Both the position numbers and the translations under genes were made by a program. Shown here in pieces: positions 17,250 to 26,847 of a stretch of DNA of 64,000 bases. The notes beneath the pieces are model-generated. The model did not search any database. It worked only from the letters and a program-made list of their open reading frames with translations, and was not told where the DNA came from. Within the stretch, counting starts at the first letter, position 1; each line of letters starts with the position of its first letter. This DNA is from an uncultured Bacilli bacterium (GTDB taxonomy: Bacteria; Bacillota_I; Bacilli_A; RF39; UBA660), in contig CAKPRZ010000004.1 of assembly GCA_934183165.1 (NCBI GenBank), forward strand, positions 1 to 64,000, in the 5' to 3' direction.

Positions 17250-18698
17250 GTGAATAAAGTAAATAAACCAAATGAAGATTTGGAAATAATAGATATATTT
17301 GAAGAGAATAACAATATCAGTAACAAAAATAATAGTGGTAAAGCAAGTAGTAAAAATAATAAAGTAAATAATAGTAAAACAAATAATAAAAAGACAAAAG
17401 CTGTGCGTAAACTAAAAAAAGGATTACTTGTTCAGACTGTTTTTTGTACTTTAAGTATTATTTTTATATTGGTTTGTTGTGTTTTTTATGGATCTAGGTT
17501 AGTAAAGTATTACAAAATATATAATCCCAAAGATGAGAGTGGAAAAGCCATTTCATTGATGGGTAATCATATTATAAGTACTTCATCAATTGTTTATGAA
17601 GGTGAAGGATTATATTTAGTTAATGGAAATTATTTGTATAAGGGTGAAAAAGTAAATAATTATGTTAAATTTTCTAATTTAATATGGCGTATTATAAAAA
17701 TTAATGAAGATAAATCATTAGATGTTATATTAGATCAACCTATTAATAATTTAATGTGGAACAATAATGTTACTGATTATTCAAAGTCTGATATTAATAA
17801 ATATTTAAATGATGAATTTTTGAAAATACTTGATAAAAATATGCTTTCTACAACCGCAGTATGTAAAGATAAAGTTGATGATGTTTCCAAAATAAGTTGT
17901 AAAGATATAGATACTTCTAATTATGTTAGATTATTAAATATAGATGAATTCTTAAATAGTAAAGCAACGGATAGTTCATTTATTTCTAACACAAATAATA
18001 TTTGGTTAACAACAAGAGGAAATACTAGAGCATGGACAACAAATAATAATAGTTTATCATATAGCGAAACAACAAATACTTATAGCGTAAAACCTGTTAT
18101 TACATTAAAAAACTCTAATCAAATAACTAGTGGAGATGGAAGTAAAGACAATCCATATGTTGTTGGTAATAATAAAAATGAAATAACAGTTGGTAGTCAT
18201 ATTAAATTAGATAATGATATATGGACAGTTTATTCTTTAAAAGATGAAAAAATATATTTATCTCTTACTAATTTATATAAAAAAGGAACAAAAACATATC
18301 GCTTTGATTTAAAGGAGAATAAGTATAATGTTGAAAACACATCATCTTTAGCTAAATACTTAAATAATGATTTTTATAACAGTTTGAGTTATAAAAATTT
18401 ATTACTAGATACAGTATGGTATACTGGTGAATATAATAACAGCTATAAAGATATATATAGTAGTCAAATAAATGCTAAAGTAGGATTAAGTAGTGTTACA
18501 GATCTAAAATTTGATAATGTTCAAAATTACTATTTGTTGAATGGTACAAAAGAAAATAGGATATATTTATATGGTGATACATTAATAGAGTCAAAACCTA
18601 CATTATCAAGAGCAATAAAGCCATCTATTTGTATTAAAAAAGGAAAGTTAAAACAAGGACAAGGAACTTTAGAAGATCCTTATGTATTGGAGGGATAA
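17250..18698 (+). CDS. Membrane-anchored protein with two DUF6273-like modules
   Basis: 482 residues starting at GTG after AGGAGTGA. An Asn/Lys-rich cytoplasmic tail (1-57) leads into one membrane segment (about 58-80) and an outside region of two related modules. Each opens with a VKFSNLIWRI or IKLDNDIWTV strand and closes with a GDGSKDNPYVV or GQGTLEDPYVL motif, so the region arose by internal duplication. The pattern recalls DUF6273, a family common in surface proteins of low-GC Firmicutes. Its function is unknown. It is 1 base upstream of the next gene and so in an operon with the glycosidase and CapA genes. Confidence 0.7.
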   Translation: MNKVNKPNEDLEIIDIFEENNNISNKNNSGKASSKNNKVNNSKTNNKKTKAVRKLKKGLLVQTVFCTLSIIFILVCCVFYGSRLVKYYKIYNPKDESGKAISLMGNHIISTSSIVYEGEGLYLVNGNYLYKGEKVNNYVKFSNLIWRIIKINEDKSLDVILDQPINNLMWNNNVTDYSKSDINKYLNDEFLKILDKNMLSTTAVCKDKVDDVSKISCKDIDTSNYVRLLNIDEFLNSKATDSSFISNTNNIWLTTRGNTRAWTTNNNSLSYSETTNTYSVKPVITLKNSNQITSGDGSKDNPYVVGNNKNEITVGSHIKLDNDIWTVYSLKDEKIYLSLTNLYKKGTKTYRFDLKENKYNVENTSSLAKYLNNDFYNSLSYKNLLLDTVWYTGEYNNSYKDIYSSQINAKVGLSSVTDLKFDNVQNYYLLNGTKENRIYLYGDTLIESKPTLSRAIKPSICIKKGKLKQGQGTLEDPYVLEG

Positions 18699-18699
18699 T

Positions 18700-19704
18700 A
18701 TGAAAAAGTTTACAATTGTGATGATTATAATAGATGTTATAGTTGCAACTTGCTTTGTTGTTGTTTATGCCTTTCCAGGATTAAGAAATAAAATAATATC
18801 AACGGCAATGATTACTAAAACACATCAATATATTGCCTATGTATTTTATAGCGAAGAAACTATTAGTGAAGTAACTTCTCAAAATAAATATATTCCACTT
18901 ACAGATAATGTTAAACTTGATGATATAGTTATTAATACAGCCGAGAGAGATAGTTATGATAATAAGTATGATGAAGAAATTTTAACAAGAGATCCAAATA
19001 ATGAAGATTATAAATATATAAAAGTAAAAGTCGGCGGTAAATATGATGGACATTTAGTTGCAATATATGATCCATCAAAAGTTAAATTGATTGCCTCAAA
19101 AACATTTAATACAGGTCATGGGCAAGAACGTATAAAAGATATGTGTAAAAGATCTAATGGTATAGTTTGTATTAATGGTGGTAGATTTAACGATACAACA
19201 GGATATGGTAGCGATATTCCAAAAGGCACTCTTATAAAAGATAGTAAGGTTATATGGTCTGATACTAAAAAAGCTACTAATTTAATAGGATTTAATAAAG
19301 AGGATAAATTAGTTTTAACAAAGAAAACTGCAGATGATGCTATAGCTATGGGACTTAGAGATGCCCTTGAATTTGGACCATTCTTGATTGTAAATGGTAA
19401 AAAATTACAATATGAATCAAAAGCTGGTGGATATGATAGAGCAGCACGTGTAGCAATAGCACAAAGAAAAGATGGAGTAGTATTATTCCTAGTTACTGAA
19501 GGAGTCCATACTAATGGGCCAACTTTGGTTGAAGTTATAGAATTATTAGAAAAATATGGAGCATACAATGCTGCTAACTTAGATGGTGGAACTTCAGCTC
19601 AATTAGTTATAAAAGATAAACTTATCAATAATCCTCTTACTGTTTATGGTAAAAAAGTAACCGATGGTAGACGTGTAGTAAGTGGTTTTGGACTTATTAA
19701 GTAG
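18700..19704 (+). CDS. Phosphodiester glycosidase (NAGPA) domain protein, second copy
   Basis: 334 residues; the ATG at 18700 is chosen over an upstream in-frame ATG because GGAGGG lies at 18689-18694. One N-terminal signal-anchor (about 3-25). The catalytic domain has NGIVCINGGRFNDTTGYG, IPKGTLIKDSKVIW, RAARVAIAQRKDGVVLFLV and YNAANLDGGTSAQLV. It is homologous over its full length to the protein at 12929-14173 (both have HQY-(F/Y)YxE, EExLTxD and AIYDPSKVK) but has only one membrane segment. It lies between a DUF6273-like gene and a capA-like gene, which suggests work on surface polymers. Confidence 0.85.
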   Translation: MKKFTIVMIIIDVIVATCFVVVYAFPGLRNKIISTAMITKTHQYIAYVFYSEETISEVTSQNKYIPLTDNVKLDDIVINTAERDSYDNKYDEEILTRDPNNEDYKYIKVKVGGKYDGHLVAIYDPSKVKLIASKTFNTGHGQERIKDMCKRSNGIVCINGGRFNDTTGYGSDIPKGTLIKDSKVIWSDTKKATNLIGFNKEDKLVLTKKTADDAIAMGLRDALEFGPFLIVNGKKLQYESKAGGYDRAARVAIAQRKDGVVLFLVTEGVHTNGPTLVEVIELLEKYGAYNAANLDGGTSAQLVIKDKLINNPLTVYGKKVTDGRRVVSGFGLIK

Positions 19705-19712
19705 GTGATGTG

Positions 19713-20867
19713 ATGAAAAAAAGTAAAATTTTTGTTATATTGCTTCTGACAATATTAGGTATATCATGTATTGCTGGTGGAATTTATTTTAAAGATTATT
19801 CTAAAACTCCTATTAAGAAAATATATGATGATATTCCTTATCCAGTTGTAAAAGAAAATAAACTTTCTTTAATTATGGTAGGCGATGCTCTTATACATGG
19901 GGCAGTTTATGCTGATGCTAAAACAAGTGCTAATAAGTATAATTTCTTACCTATGTTTACTGAAGTTAGAGATGTATTTAAAGGATATGATTTGGCTTTT
20001 TATAATCAAGAAACAGTTTTAGGAGGATCTGAAATAGGTATTTCAACATATCCTAGATTTAATTCACCATACGAAGTTGGGGATGCCTTTTTAGATATGG
20101 GATTTAATTTAGTTAGTTTAGCAACTAATCATACTCTTGATAGAGGATTTAAGGCTATAGAAAATTCTAGAAAATATTGGAATACAAAGAAAGATTCAGT
20201 GATAGCAGCTGGTTCTTATGCAACTCAGGAAGAAAAAGATGAAGTAATAGTAAAAGAAAAAAATGGTATTAAATATGGACTTTTAGCATATACAACATTA
20301 ACTAATGGATTAGTAAGAGATAAGGGAAAAGAATATTCTTTAAATGTTTTTGATAAAGAACTTGTTAAAAAAGATGTTGAAAAATTAAAAGAAAAAGCTG
20401 ATTTAATAATTGTTTCAATGCATTGGGGTGTTGAATATTCTCATTCTGTTTCAGCAGAACAAAAAGAAATTGCTAAATATTTATCTGATCTAGGTGTAAA
20501 TGTTGTAATTGGAACTCATCCTCATGTTGTTGAACCTGTAGAATTCGTTGGAAATACTTTAGTAGTTTATTCTTTGGGGAATTTTATATCTGCGCAAATA
20601 GGAGTAGAAAAGTTAACAGGCTTAGTAGTTGATGTTAATATCTCAAAGACAACAATCGATGATAAAGTATATATAAATGTTGAGGAGCCAAGAGCGGATT
20701 TGGTATACACATGTAAAGCTAAACAGTGTGGTCATTTTAAGGTTTATCCTTATAATAAATTAAATAATAAAATATTACCAAATAAAGATACCTTATTTAA
20801 TAAATATATGGGAATTGTAAGGAATCTCGACAAAAACATTAAAACTATTTATACAAAGGAAGCATAG
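19713..20867 (+). CDS. capA: CapA family protein (poly-gamma-glutamate/capsule metallophosphatase fold)
   Basis: 384 residues. An N-terminal membrane anchor (about 5-25) precedes a calcineurin-like fold of the CapA type: MVGDALIHG (metal ligands), FYNQETVLGG, LATNHTLDRG, IVSMHWGVEY and VVIGTHPHVVEP. CapA proteins help make or retain poly-gamma-glutamate or other surface polymers; no capBC genes are near, so the substrate here is unknown. I chose the ATG at 19713 rather than GTG at 19710 because of the spacing from AGGTGA. It is the last gene of the 17250-20867 operon. Confidence 0.85.
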   Translation: MKKSKIFVILLLTILGISCIAGGIYFKDYSKTPIKKIYDDIPYPVVKENKLSLIMVGDALIHGAVYADAKTSANKYNFLPMFTEVRDVFKGYDLAFYNQETVLGGSEIGISTYPRFNSPYEVGDAFLDMGFNLVSLATNHTLDRGFKAIENSRKYWNTKKDSVIAAGSYATQEEKDEVIVKEKNGIKYGLLAYTTLTNGLVRDKGKEYSLNVFDKELVKKDVEKLKEKADLIIVSMHWGVEYSHSVSAEQKEIAKYLSDLGVNVVIGTHPHVVEPVEFVGNTLVVYSLGNFISAQIGVEKLTGLVVDVNISKTTIDDKVYINVEEPRADLVYTCKAKQCGHFKVYPYNKLNNKILPNKDTLFNKYMGIVRNLDKNIKTIYTKEA

Positions 20868-20879
20868 CTTCTTTTTTTT
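20855..20879 (+). terminator. Terminator of the envelope operon
   Basis: AAAGGAAGC pairs with GCTTCTTTT around ATA, ending in T8; it overlaps the capA-like stop codon. Confidence 0.8.
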
Positions 20880-20907
20880 CTTAAAAATCTATTTTTTTTA
20901 CTGGTTT

Positions 20908-20918
20908 TGTTATATAAT
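20908..20918 (+). promoter_or_regulatory. nifJ promoter (-10)
   Basis: TATAAT at 20913-20918 with a TG four bases upstream, 24 bases before the start; -35 weak. Confidence 0.5.
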
Positions 20919-20942
20919 TATGAATAGAAAAGAGTTGATAAA

Positions 20943-23900
20943 ATGAAATATAAAATAATGGATGGTAATGAAGCTTGTAGCTATGTTTCATATAAATTTA
21001 CTGAACTTGCAGGAATTTATCCTATAACACCAGCATCACCTATGGCAGAATATGTAGATAAAGCATCATCTGCTGGAGCTCTTAATTTTTGGGGAGATCC
21101 TGTATCAGTAGTTGAAATGCAAAGTGAAGCTGGAGCCATTGCAATGGTTCATGGTGCATTGCAAAATGGAACATTAGCTACAACATATACAGCGTCACAA
21201 GGATTATTACTAATGATTCCTAATATGTATAAAATTGCTGGTGAAATGTTACCATGCGTTATCAATGTAGCGGCAAGAAGTATTGCAACGCATTCATTAT
21301 CTATTTTAGGAGATCACCAAGATATATATGCAACAAGGCCTACAGGTTTTGCTATTTTTGCAACATCAAATGCTCAACAAATAATTGATTTAACCGCAGT
21401 TCCTTATTTATCAACTATAAAGGGTTCTATTCCTTTTATTAACTTTTTTGATGGCTTTAGAACTAGTCATGAATTACAGAAAGTAGAACTTATTGATAAC
21501 AATAAATTAAAAAATTTAATTGATAAGAAAAAATTAAAAGAATTTAAAAAACATGCTTTAAGTATAAATAATGTTACAAGAGGAACTAATCAAAATGATG
21601 ATATTTATTTTCAGATAGCTGAAGCAAGAAATAAATATTATGATGCCTTACCAGATATAGTAAATAATTATATGGATGAAATCTCTAAAATTACCGGAAG
21701 AACATATAAAATATTCGATTATTATGGTGATCCAAAAGCAAATAAAGTAATAGTGGCAATGGGATCTGTTTGTGAAACAATAAAAGACACTATTGATTAT
21801 TTAAATAAAAATGGTGAAAAGGTAGGATTAATAGAAGTTCATTTATATAGACCGTTTAGTACTAAATACTTTTTGGAATCATTACCTAAAACTGTTAAGA
21901 AGGTTGCTGTTTTAGATAGAACTAAAGAACCTGGGGCTAGTTGTCCACTTTATTTGGATGTAAAAAATGTTTTAGCAAGCTATAATAAATCTATAAAAGT
22001 TGTTGGTGGTAGATATGGCCTTTCAAGTAAAAATACGACGCCATATCAAATTAAAGCAGTATATTCATATTTAGATAGCGAAGAAGAAAAAGAATTTACT
22101 ATAGGGATAAAAGATGATGTTACTAATTTAAGCTTAGAAGATGAATATTTTGAGCTTGATAACCAAAATCATGAAATTTTAGTCTATGGATATGGCTCTG
22201 ATGGTATGGTTAGTGCCTCAAAAGACATTATTAAAATTATTGGAAATAATACTAATGCATATACTCAAGGATATTTTGAATATGACTCTAAAAAATCAGG
22301 CGGTTTAACAAGATGTCATTTAAGATTTGGTAAGGAACCAATAAGAGCAACTTATTATGTAGAAAATCCTAAGATAGTTGTATGTACTAAAGATGATTAC
22401 TTAGAAAAATATAATATGCTTGATAATATTAAGAATGATGGTATTTTAATCTTAAATACTGAGAAAAGTGATAAAGAATTAGAAAGTGTTATCACTCCAC
22501 ATGATAAAAAAATTATTAAAGAGAGAAATATAAAACTATATACAATTGATGCTAGTAAAATTTCTCTAAAAAACGACATAGGAAATAAAATAAATATGAT
22601 AATGGCAACTGCTATATTTAAAATAGGAAATATTATTCCATTTGATTTTGCCATTAAGGAACTTGAAAAGTCCCTAGAAATAATTTTAACGAATAAAGGA
22701 CAAGATTTAATAGAAAAGAATAAACAAGCAATTGATGAAGCTATTGATAATTTAAAATATGTCGAATTATCTATATCTGAAGTGAAAGAGGAAATGAATT
22801 TACATAATGTATTTGATTTAATAGATAGAAAAGAAGGTAATAAGTTATCAGTAAGTGAGTTAAGTGAGTTTATTGATGGTAGCTTTCCAGGTGGACTTTC
22901 TAAATATGAAAAGAAAAATATTGCTGAAGAATTACCGTGTTATAATAGTGAGAACTGTATAATGTGTGGACAGTGTTCATTTGTTTGTCCTCATGGCGTT
23001 ATCAGACCATTCTTATTAGATGAAATAGAACAACGTCATGCACCTGATAGTGTAAAGGATGACTTAAAAGATTCACTTATAAAAGATCAAAATTTAAAGT
23101 ATACAATAGGTGTTGATTTTACTAACTGTACAGGATGTGGATTATGCAGTAAAATTTGTCCTGGTAAAAAAGGCGTTAAAGCATTAACTATGCAACCAAC
23201 TAATGAAGTCAAAAACTATACTAATATAGAATCGAATAAGTATTTATTTGAAAAAGTAAAAGAACATGTATGTATGCCAATTACTACAGTTAAAGGTAGT
23301 CAGTTTGTAAAACCAAAATTTGAATTTTCTGGTGCTTGTGCTGGATGTGGACAAACTCCTTATTTAAAACTTTTAACCCAATTATTTGGTAATGAATTAG
23401 TAATTGCTAATGCAACTGGATGTTCTTCAATATATGGTGGAAGTATTCCAAAAACACCATATAGTGTTCCATGGGCCAACTCTTTATTTGAAGATAATGC
23501 TGAATTTGGATTTGGACTTGCTGTATCTGATCGCTTGAATAAAGAAAAAATAAAAAGAAATCTTTATAAAGACATTGACAAAGTTTCTGAACAAGAAAAA
23601 GAAATTTATGCAAGCTATTATAAAAGAGGTGATTATGCTTCAAGCTGTTTATTATATGAGGTAGTAAATAAAAGTAAAAATAAAGATTTGTTAGCGATGA
23701 AAGATTATATCAAAACTAAATCTTTTTGGATTGTTGGTGGAGATGGTTGGGCATACGATATTGGATTTGGTGGATTAGATCATGTTTTGGCAAGCAAAGA
23801 AAATGTAAATATTTTGGTGCTTGATACAGAAGTTTATTCAAATACAGGAGGACAAATGTCCAAATCTAGTAGAAGTGCTAGCGTAGCTAAATTTGCATCT

Positions 23901-24368
23901 AGTGGTAAAAAAACAGAAAAAAAAGATTTAGTAAAAATTGCTTTATCATATCCTCATGTTTATGTAGCAACGGTATGTTTGGGAGCTAATATGAATCAAT
24001 TAATTAAGGCAATGACTGAAGCAAAACAATATAATGGCCCTTCAATAATAATTGCTTATTCTCCTTGCATAGCACATGGTATATTAACTGGTGTGACCGA
24101 TAGTATTAATGAGGAAAAAAGAGCAGTTGATTGTGGATATTTTCCATTAGTAAGATATAACCCTGTTGAAAAGGTATTTACTCTTGATAGTAAAAATCCT
24201 GATTTTAATAAATATTTTGAATTTATACTTGGTGAAGATAGATATAGAGTATTAAAAAAAGTAAATCCAAAAGAATACAAAGATTTATTAGAAAACAATA
24301 AGAAAGAAGCAATTGATAGATTTAACTATTATAAAGAACTTAGTGATAAATTAAAAAAAGTAGAATAA
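20943..24368 (+). CDS. nifJ: Pyruvate:ferredoxin (flavodoxin) oxidoreductase
   Basis: Single-chain PFOR of 1141 residues (family about 1170) that turns pyruvate and CoA into acetyl-CoA and CO2 while reducing ferredoxin. Pyruvate-binding domain with YPITPASPMAE and GDHQDIYATRPTGF (1-240); transketolase C-like and EKR regions (250-600). Two 4Fe-4S motifs follow, CIMCGQCSFVCP (about 671) and CTGCGLCSKICP (about 728). The C-terminal TPP domain has CAGCGQTPY, GDGWAYDIGFGG and EVYSNTGGQMSKSS. It shows that the organism ferments anaerobically. Single gene with a strong terminator. Confidence 0.97.
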   Translation: MKYKIMDGNEACSYVSYKFTELAGIYPITPASPMAEYVDKASSAGALNFWGDPVSVVEMQSEAGAIAMVHGALQNGTLATTYTASQGLLLMIPNMYKIAGEMLPCVINVAARSIATHSLSILGDHQDIYATRPTGFAIFATSNAQQIIDLTAVPYLSTIKGSIPFINFFDGFRTSHELQKVELIDNNKLKNLIDKKKLKEFKKHALSINNVTRGTNQNDDIYFQIAEARNKYYDALPDIVNNYMDEISKITGRTYKIFDYYGDPKANKVIVAMGSVCETIKDTIDYLNKNGEKVGLIEVHLYRPFSTKYFLESLPKTVKKVAVLDRTKEPGASCPLYLDVKNVLASYNKSIKVVGGRYGLSSKNTTPYQIKAVYSYLDSEEEKEFTIGIKDDVTNLSLEDEYFELDNQNHEILVYGYGSDGMVSASKDIIKIIGNNTNAYTQGYFEYDSKKSGGLTRCHLRFGKEPIRATYYVENPKIVVCTKDDYLEKYNMLDNIKNDGILILNTEKSDKELESVITPHDKKIIKERNIKLYTIDASKISLKNDIGNKINMIMATAIFKIGNIIPFDFAIKELEKSLEIILTNKGQDLIEKNKQAIDEAIDNLKYVELSISEVKEEMNLHNVFDLIDRKEGNKLSVSELSEFIDGSFPGGLSKYEKKNIAEELPCYNSENCIMCGQCSFVCPHGVIRPFLLDEIEQRHAPDSVKDDLKDSLIKDQNLKYTIGVDFTNCTGCGLCSKICPGKKGVKALTMQPTNEVKNYTNIESNKYLFEKVKEHVCMPITTVKGSQFVKPKFEFSGACAGCGQTPYLKLLTQLFGNELVIANATGCSSIYGGSIPKTPYSVPWANSLFEDNAEFGFGLAVSDRLNKEKIKRNLYKDIDKVSEQEKEIYASYYKRGDYASSCLLYEVVNKSKNKDLLAMKDYIKTKSFWIVGGDGWAYDIGFGGLDHVLASKENVNILVLDTEVYSNTGGQMSKSSRSASVAKFASSGKKTEKKDLVKIALSYPHVYVATVCLGANMNQLIKAMTEAKQYNGPSIIIAYSPCIAHGILTGVTDSINEEKRAVDCGYFPLVRYNPVEKVFTLDSKNPDFNKYFEFILGEDRYRVLKKVNPKEYKDLLENNKKEAIDRFNYYKELSDKLKKVE

Positions 24369-24388
24369 AAAAATATTCTACTTTTTTT
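24353..24388 (+). terminator. nifJ terminator
   Basis: A15-class stem: AAAAAAAGTAGAATA pairs perfectly with TATTCTACTTTTTTT around A6. The stop codon lies within it. Confidence 0.9.
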
Positions 24389-24391
24389 CAC

Positions 24392-24491
24392 AAAAAAGAA
24401 GCTGTCCCCCTGAGAACAGCTTCATAAAAAAGAATAAAAAGGGGTTGGCTAGTGTGATACTAGCGACCAATTCGCCATTTGTGAATTGGTG
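24392..24491 (-). ncRNA. Predicted small RNA of about 100 nt
   Basis: A consensus promoter on the minus strand (24498-24526) points into this gap. Read on the minus strand there are three stem-loops: ACCAATTC/GAATTGGT (24466-24490), GCTAGT/ACTAGC (24448-24464), then a single-stranded CCCC plus U-rich stretch, then a terminator GAAGCTGT/ACAGCTTC (24398-24423) followed by T6. The GGGGG in the terminator loop could pair with the CCCC before it. No open reading frame of note. I do not recognise a known RNA family. Confidence 0.65.
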
Positions 24492-24497
24492 ATTTTT

Positions 24498-24526
24498 ATA
24501 ATAATCGAAGATGGTCGTTTTGTCAA
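24498..24526 (-). promoter_or_regulatory. Promoter of the predicted minus-strand small RNA
   Basis: Minus strand TTGACA (24521-24526), 17 bases, then TATTAT (24498-24503). One of the best promoters in the window. Confidence 0.7.
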
Positions 24527-24558
24527 TAAAAAATTGATAAAAATAATAAATATTTTAT

Positions 24559-24588
24559 TTGAAGTTAATTAAGCAAATGTGATATAAT
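24559..24588 (+). promoter_or_regulatory. recG promoter
   Basis: TTGAAG (24559-24564), 18 bases, TATAAT (24583-24588) with extended TG; 21 bases before the start codon. Confidence 0.7.
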
Positions 24589-24608
24589 ATGCAACAGGAA
24601 GTGGTTAT

Positions 24609-26594
24609 ATGAAATTGTCTGAAATAAAAGGTATTGGACCTAAAACAGAAATGTTATTAAATAAATTAGGAATATACAATTTGGATGATTTGGTAACTCA
24701 TTATCCATTTAGGTATGAAATATTAAAAAGAAGTGATTTATCTAACTCTTTGCCTGATGAAAAAGTAATAATTGATGGCAAAGTTGAAAATATTCCAATA
24801 TTAGTTAGATTTAAAGCAGGATTAAATAAATTAAATATTAGGTTAGCCACTAAAAATGGTCCTGTAGGGGTTTCAGTATTCAATAGAGCTTTTTTGAAGC
24901 CTAATTTAAAACCAGGAACTAATATAATAGCAATAGGAAAATATGATAAAAAACGAAATATTATTACAGCAAATGAAATAAAGTTTGGATCGTTAAGTGA
25001 TAAGGAAACAATTGAACCTGTATATCATACTACTAGTGGCTTAACAGGAAAAGTCTTATCAGGATATATAAATACATCATTACTTAAATATTCATCGAAT
25101 ATTAGTGATAATATTCCAGGATATTTAATGGATAAGTATAATTTTAGTAATAAGAAAACAGCATTGAATATTGTACATAATCCACCAACTTTTGAAAAAC
25201 TTAAAGAAGCTAGCATTAGATTAAAATATGAAGAACTTTTTGAGTTTATGTTTAAAATTAATTATTTGAAGAAAAAAAATAAAGGAGTAAATCTTGGTAT
25301 AAGTAGAAATTGTGATTATAAAAAAATAGAAAAAGTAATCTCAAAATTACCTTTTAGTTTAACAGAAGATCAAAAGAATGCTTTAACTGAAATTCTTGAT
25401 GATTTAAAAAGCAACAGTAAAATGAATAGGCTTTTACAAGGCGATGTTGGAAGTGGCAAAACGATAGTAGCATTTCTTGCAATGTATTACAATGCTATTT
25501 GTGGGTATCAAAGTGCATTAATGGCTCCAACTGAAATATTAGCTATTCAACATTATAATAATATTAAGGAACTATTAAAAGATGATGATGTTGAAATAGC
25601 ACTTCTTACTGGATCAATTACAAAAAAGGAAAAAAATGAAATATATAAAAAATTAGAAAATGGACAAATAGATATAATAATTGGTACTCATGCACTAATA
25701 CAGGAGGAAGTTAAATATAGTAATCTAGGGTTAGTTGTTACTGACGAACAACATAGATTTGGTGTAAATCAAAGAGCAAATTTAAAAAATAAAGGAATTG
25801 CAGTTGATGTTTTATATATGAGTGCAACTCCTATACCTAGAACATATGCTTTAACAATTTATGGTGATATGGATATTTCTACTATAAAACAATTACCAAG
25901 CGGAAGAAAAAAAGTAGAAACCTTTGTAAAAAAAGATTCAGAGATAAAAGATGTTTTAAATCTTATGTATAATGAATTAAAGAAAAACCATCAGATATAT
26001 GTTATTGCACCATTAATTGAACAAACAGAGAACACTGATTTGACAGATGTTTATAATTTACGTGATAAAATGAATTTAGCATTTGGTAGTAAATATAATA
26101 CTGATATAGTACATGGAAAAATGAAATCTGAAGCAAAAGATTTAATCATGGGTGAATTTAAACAAGGTAAGATTAATATTTTAATAAGTACTACAGTAAT
26201 AGAAGTTGGTGTTGATGTAAAAAATGCTACAATGATTGTTATTTTTGATGCAGATCGTTTTGGACTTTCCACACTTCACCAATTGAGAGGAAGAGTAGGA
26301 AGAAATGATTTAGAATCAAAATGTATTTTAATAAGTAATTCAGATACTGAAAGATTAAAAATAATGGAAAGTGTCTATGATGGCTTTGAAATTAGTGAAA
26401 AAGATTTCAAACTTAGAGGATCTGGAGACTTGTTTGGTGTAAAGCAAAGTGGTGACATGTATTTTAAAATTGCTAATTTGAGATCAGATTATAAAATATT
26501 AATTCAAGCAAAAAAAGACTCGCAAGAGTACTTAAATAATGATTCTGATGATGAAATTAAGAAACGATTAATAATGTCAATCGAAAATGACTAG
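24609..26594 (+). CDS. recG: ATP-dependent DNA helicase RecG
   Basis: Branch-migration helicase that remodels stalled replication forks and Holliday junctions. 661 residues, near the usual 670-690. N-terminal helix-hairpin start (IKGIGPKTEMLLNKLGI), the wedge OB domain (about 60-150), then superfamily-2 motifs: GDVGSGKT (about 278-285), MAPTEILA, DEQHRFG (about 379-385), MSATPIPRT, TTVIEVGVDV and HQLRGRVGR. The C-terminal RecG-specific region is present (GSGDLFGVKQSG). Start supported by GGAAGTGGTT upstream. Single gene. Confidence 0.97.
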   Translation: MKLSEIKGIGPKTEMLLNKLGIYNLDDLVTHYPFRYEILKRSDLSNSLPDEKVIIDGKVENIPILVRFKAGLNKLNIRLATKNGPVGVSVFNRAFLKPNLKPGTNIIAIGKYDKKRNIITANEIKFGSLSDKETIEPVYHTTSGLTGKVLSGYINTSLLKYSSNISDNIPGYLMDKYNFSNKKTALNIVHNPPTFEKLKEASIRLKYEELFEFMFKINYLKKKNKGVNLGISRNCDYKKIEKVISKLPFSLTEDQKNALTEILDDLKSNSKMNRLLQGDVGSGKTIVAFLAMYYNAICGYQSALMAPTEILAIQHYNNIKELLKDDDVEIALLTGSITKKEKNEIYKKLENGQIDIIIGTHALIQEEVKYSNLGLVVTDEQHRFGVNQRANLKNKGIAVDVLYMSATPIPRTYALTIYGDMDISTIKQLPSGRKKVETFVKKDSEIKDVLNLMYNELKKNHQIYVIAPLIEQTENTDLTDVYNLRDKMNLAFGSKYNTDIVHGKMKSEAKDLIMGEFKQGKINILISTTVIEVGVDVKNATMIVIFDADRFGLSTLHQLRGRVGRNDLESKCILISNSDTERLKIMESVYDGFEISEKDFKLRGSGDLFGVKQSGDMYFKIANLRSDYKILIQAKKDSQEYLNNDSDDEIKKRLIMSIEND

Positions 26595-26670
26595 TGTAAA
26601 GTAAAAAAATAATTATTAAATATTTAAAGATATAAATTGACTTTTTAAAAAATTAATATTATTATTAAAA

Positions 26671-26693
26671 TGCGTGGTGGTAATCATCATGCA
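26671..26693. repeat. Hairpin downstream of recG
   Basis: TGCGTGGTGG and TCATCATGCA pair around TAA with three G-T pairs. There is no T-tract on the + strand; on the minus strand TTTTAATAAT follows. Its role is unclear. Confidence 0.35.
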
Positions 26694-26698
26694 TTGAG

Positions 26699-26727
26699 CA
26701 CACTTACGATGATATAATGTGAGTGTG
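26699..26727 (+). promoter_or_regulatory. Promoter inside a palindrome
   Basis: CACACTTAC (26699-26707) and GTGAGTGTG (26719-26727) form a 9-bp inverted repeat with one G-T pair, placed around an extended -10 box TGA-TATAAT (26710-26718). This is the layout of a repressor operator over a promoter. Confidence 0.5.
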
Positions 26728-26780
26728 AATTCAACCAAAACCCCCTGAAATTCCCCTCGAGAGAGGGGAATACTTTTGTT
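26725..26780 (+). ncRNA. Candidate short RNA with CCCCCTGA motif and terminator
   Basis: From the promoter at 26710-26718 a transcript of about 55 nt would end at the hairpin ATTCCCCTC/GAGGGGAAT (26750-26771, GAGA loop) followed by ACTTTTGTTT. Between them lies CCCCCTGA (26741-26748), also found at 24406 and 35402. This is the main content of the 365-base gap after recG. It could also be only a terminator. Confidence 0.4.
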
Positions 26781-26811
26781 TATAAGGAATTTTTAACTAT
26801 TTTTGATTTAT

Positions 26812-26830
26812 CTAGATACCATACTAGATA
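26812..26830. repeat. Left paired CTAGATAC repeat at island edge
   Basis: CTAGATAC (26812-26819) followed by CTAGATA (26824-26830), 12 bases apart start to start. The matching pair is at 35264-35284, directly after the last accessory gene. Confidence 0.5.
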
Positions 26831-26847
26831 TTAAACATTATATTTAG

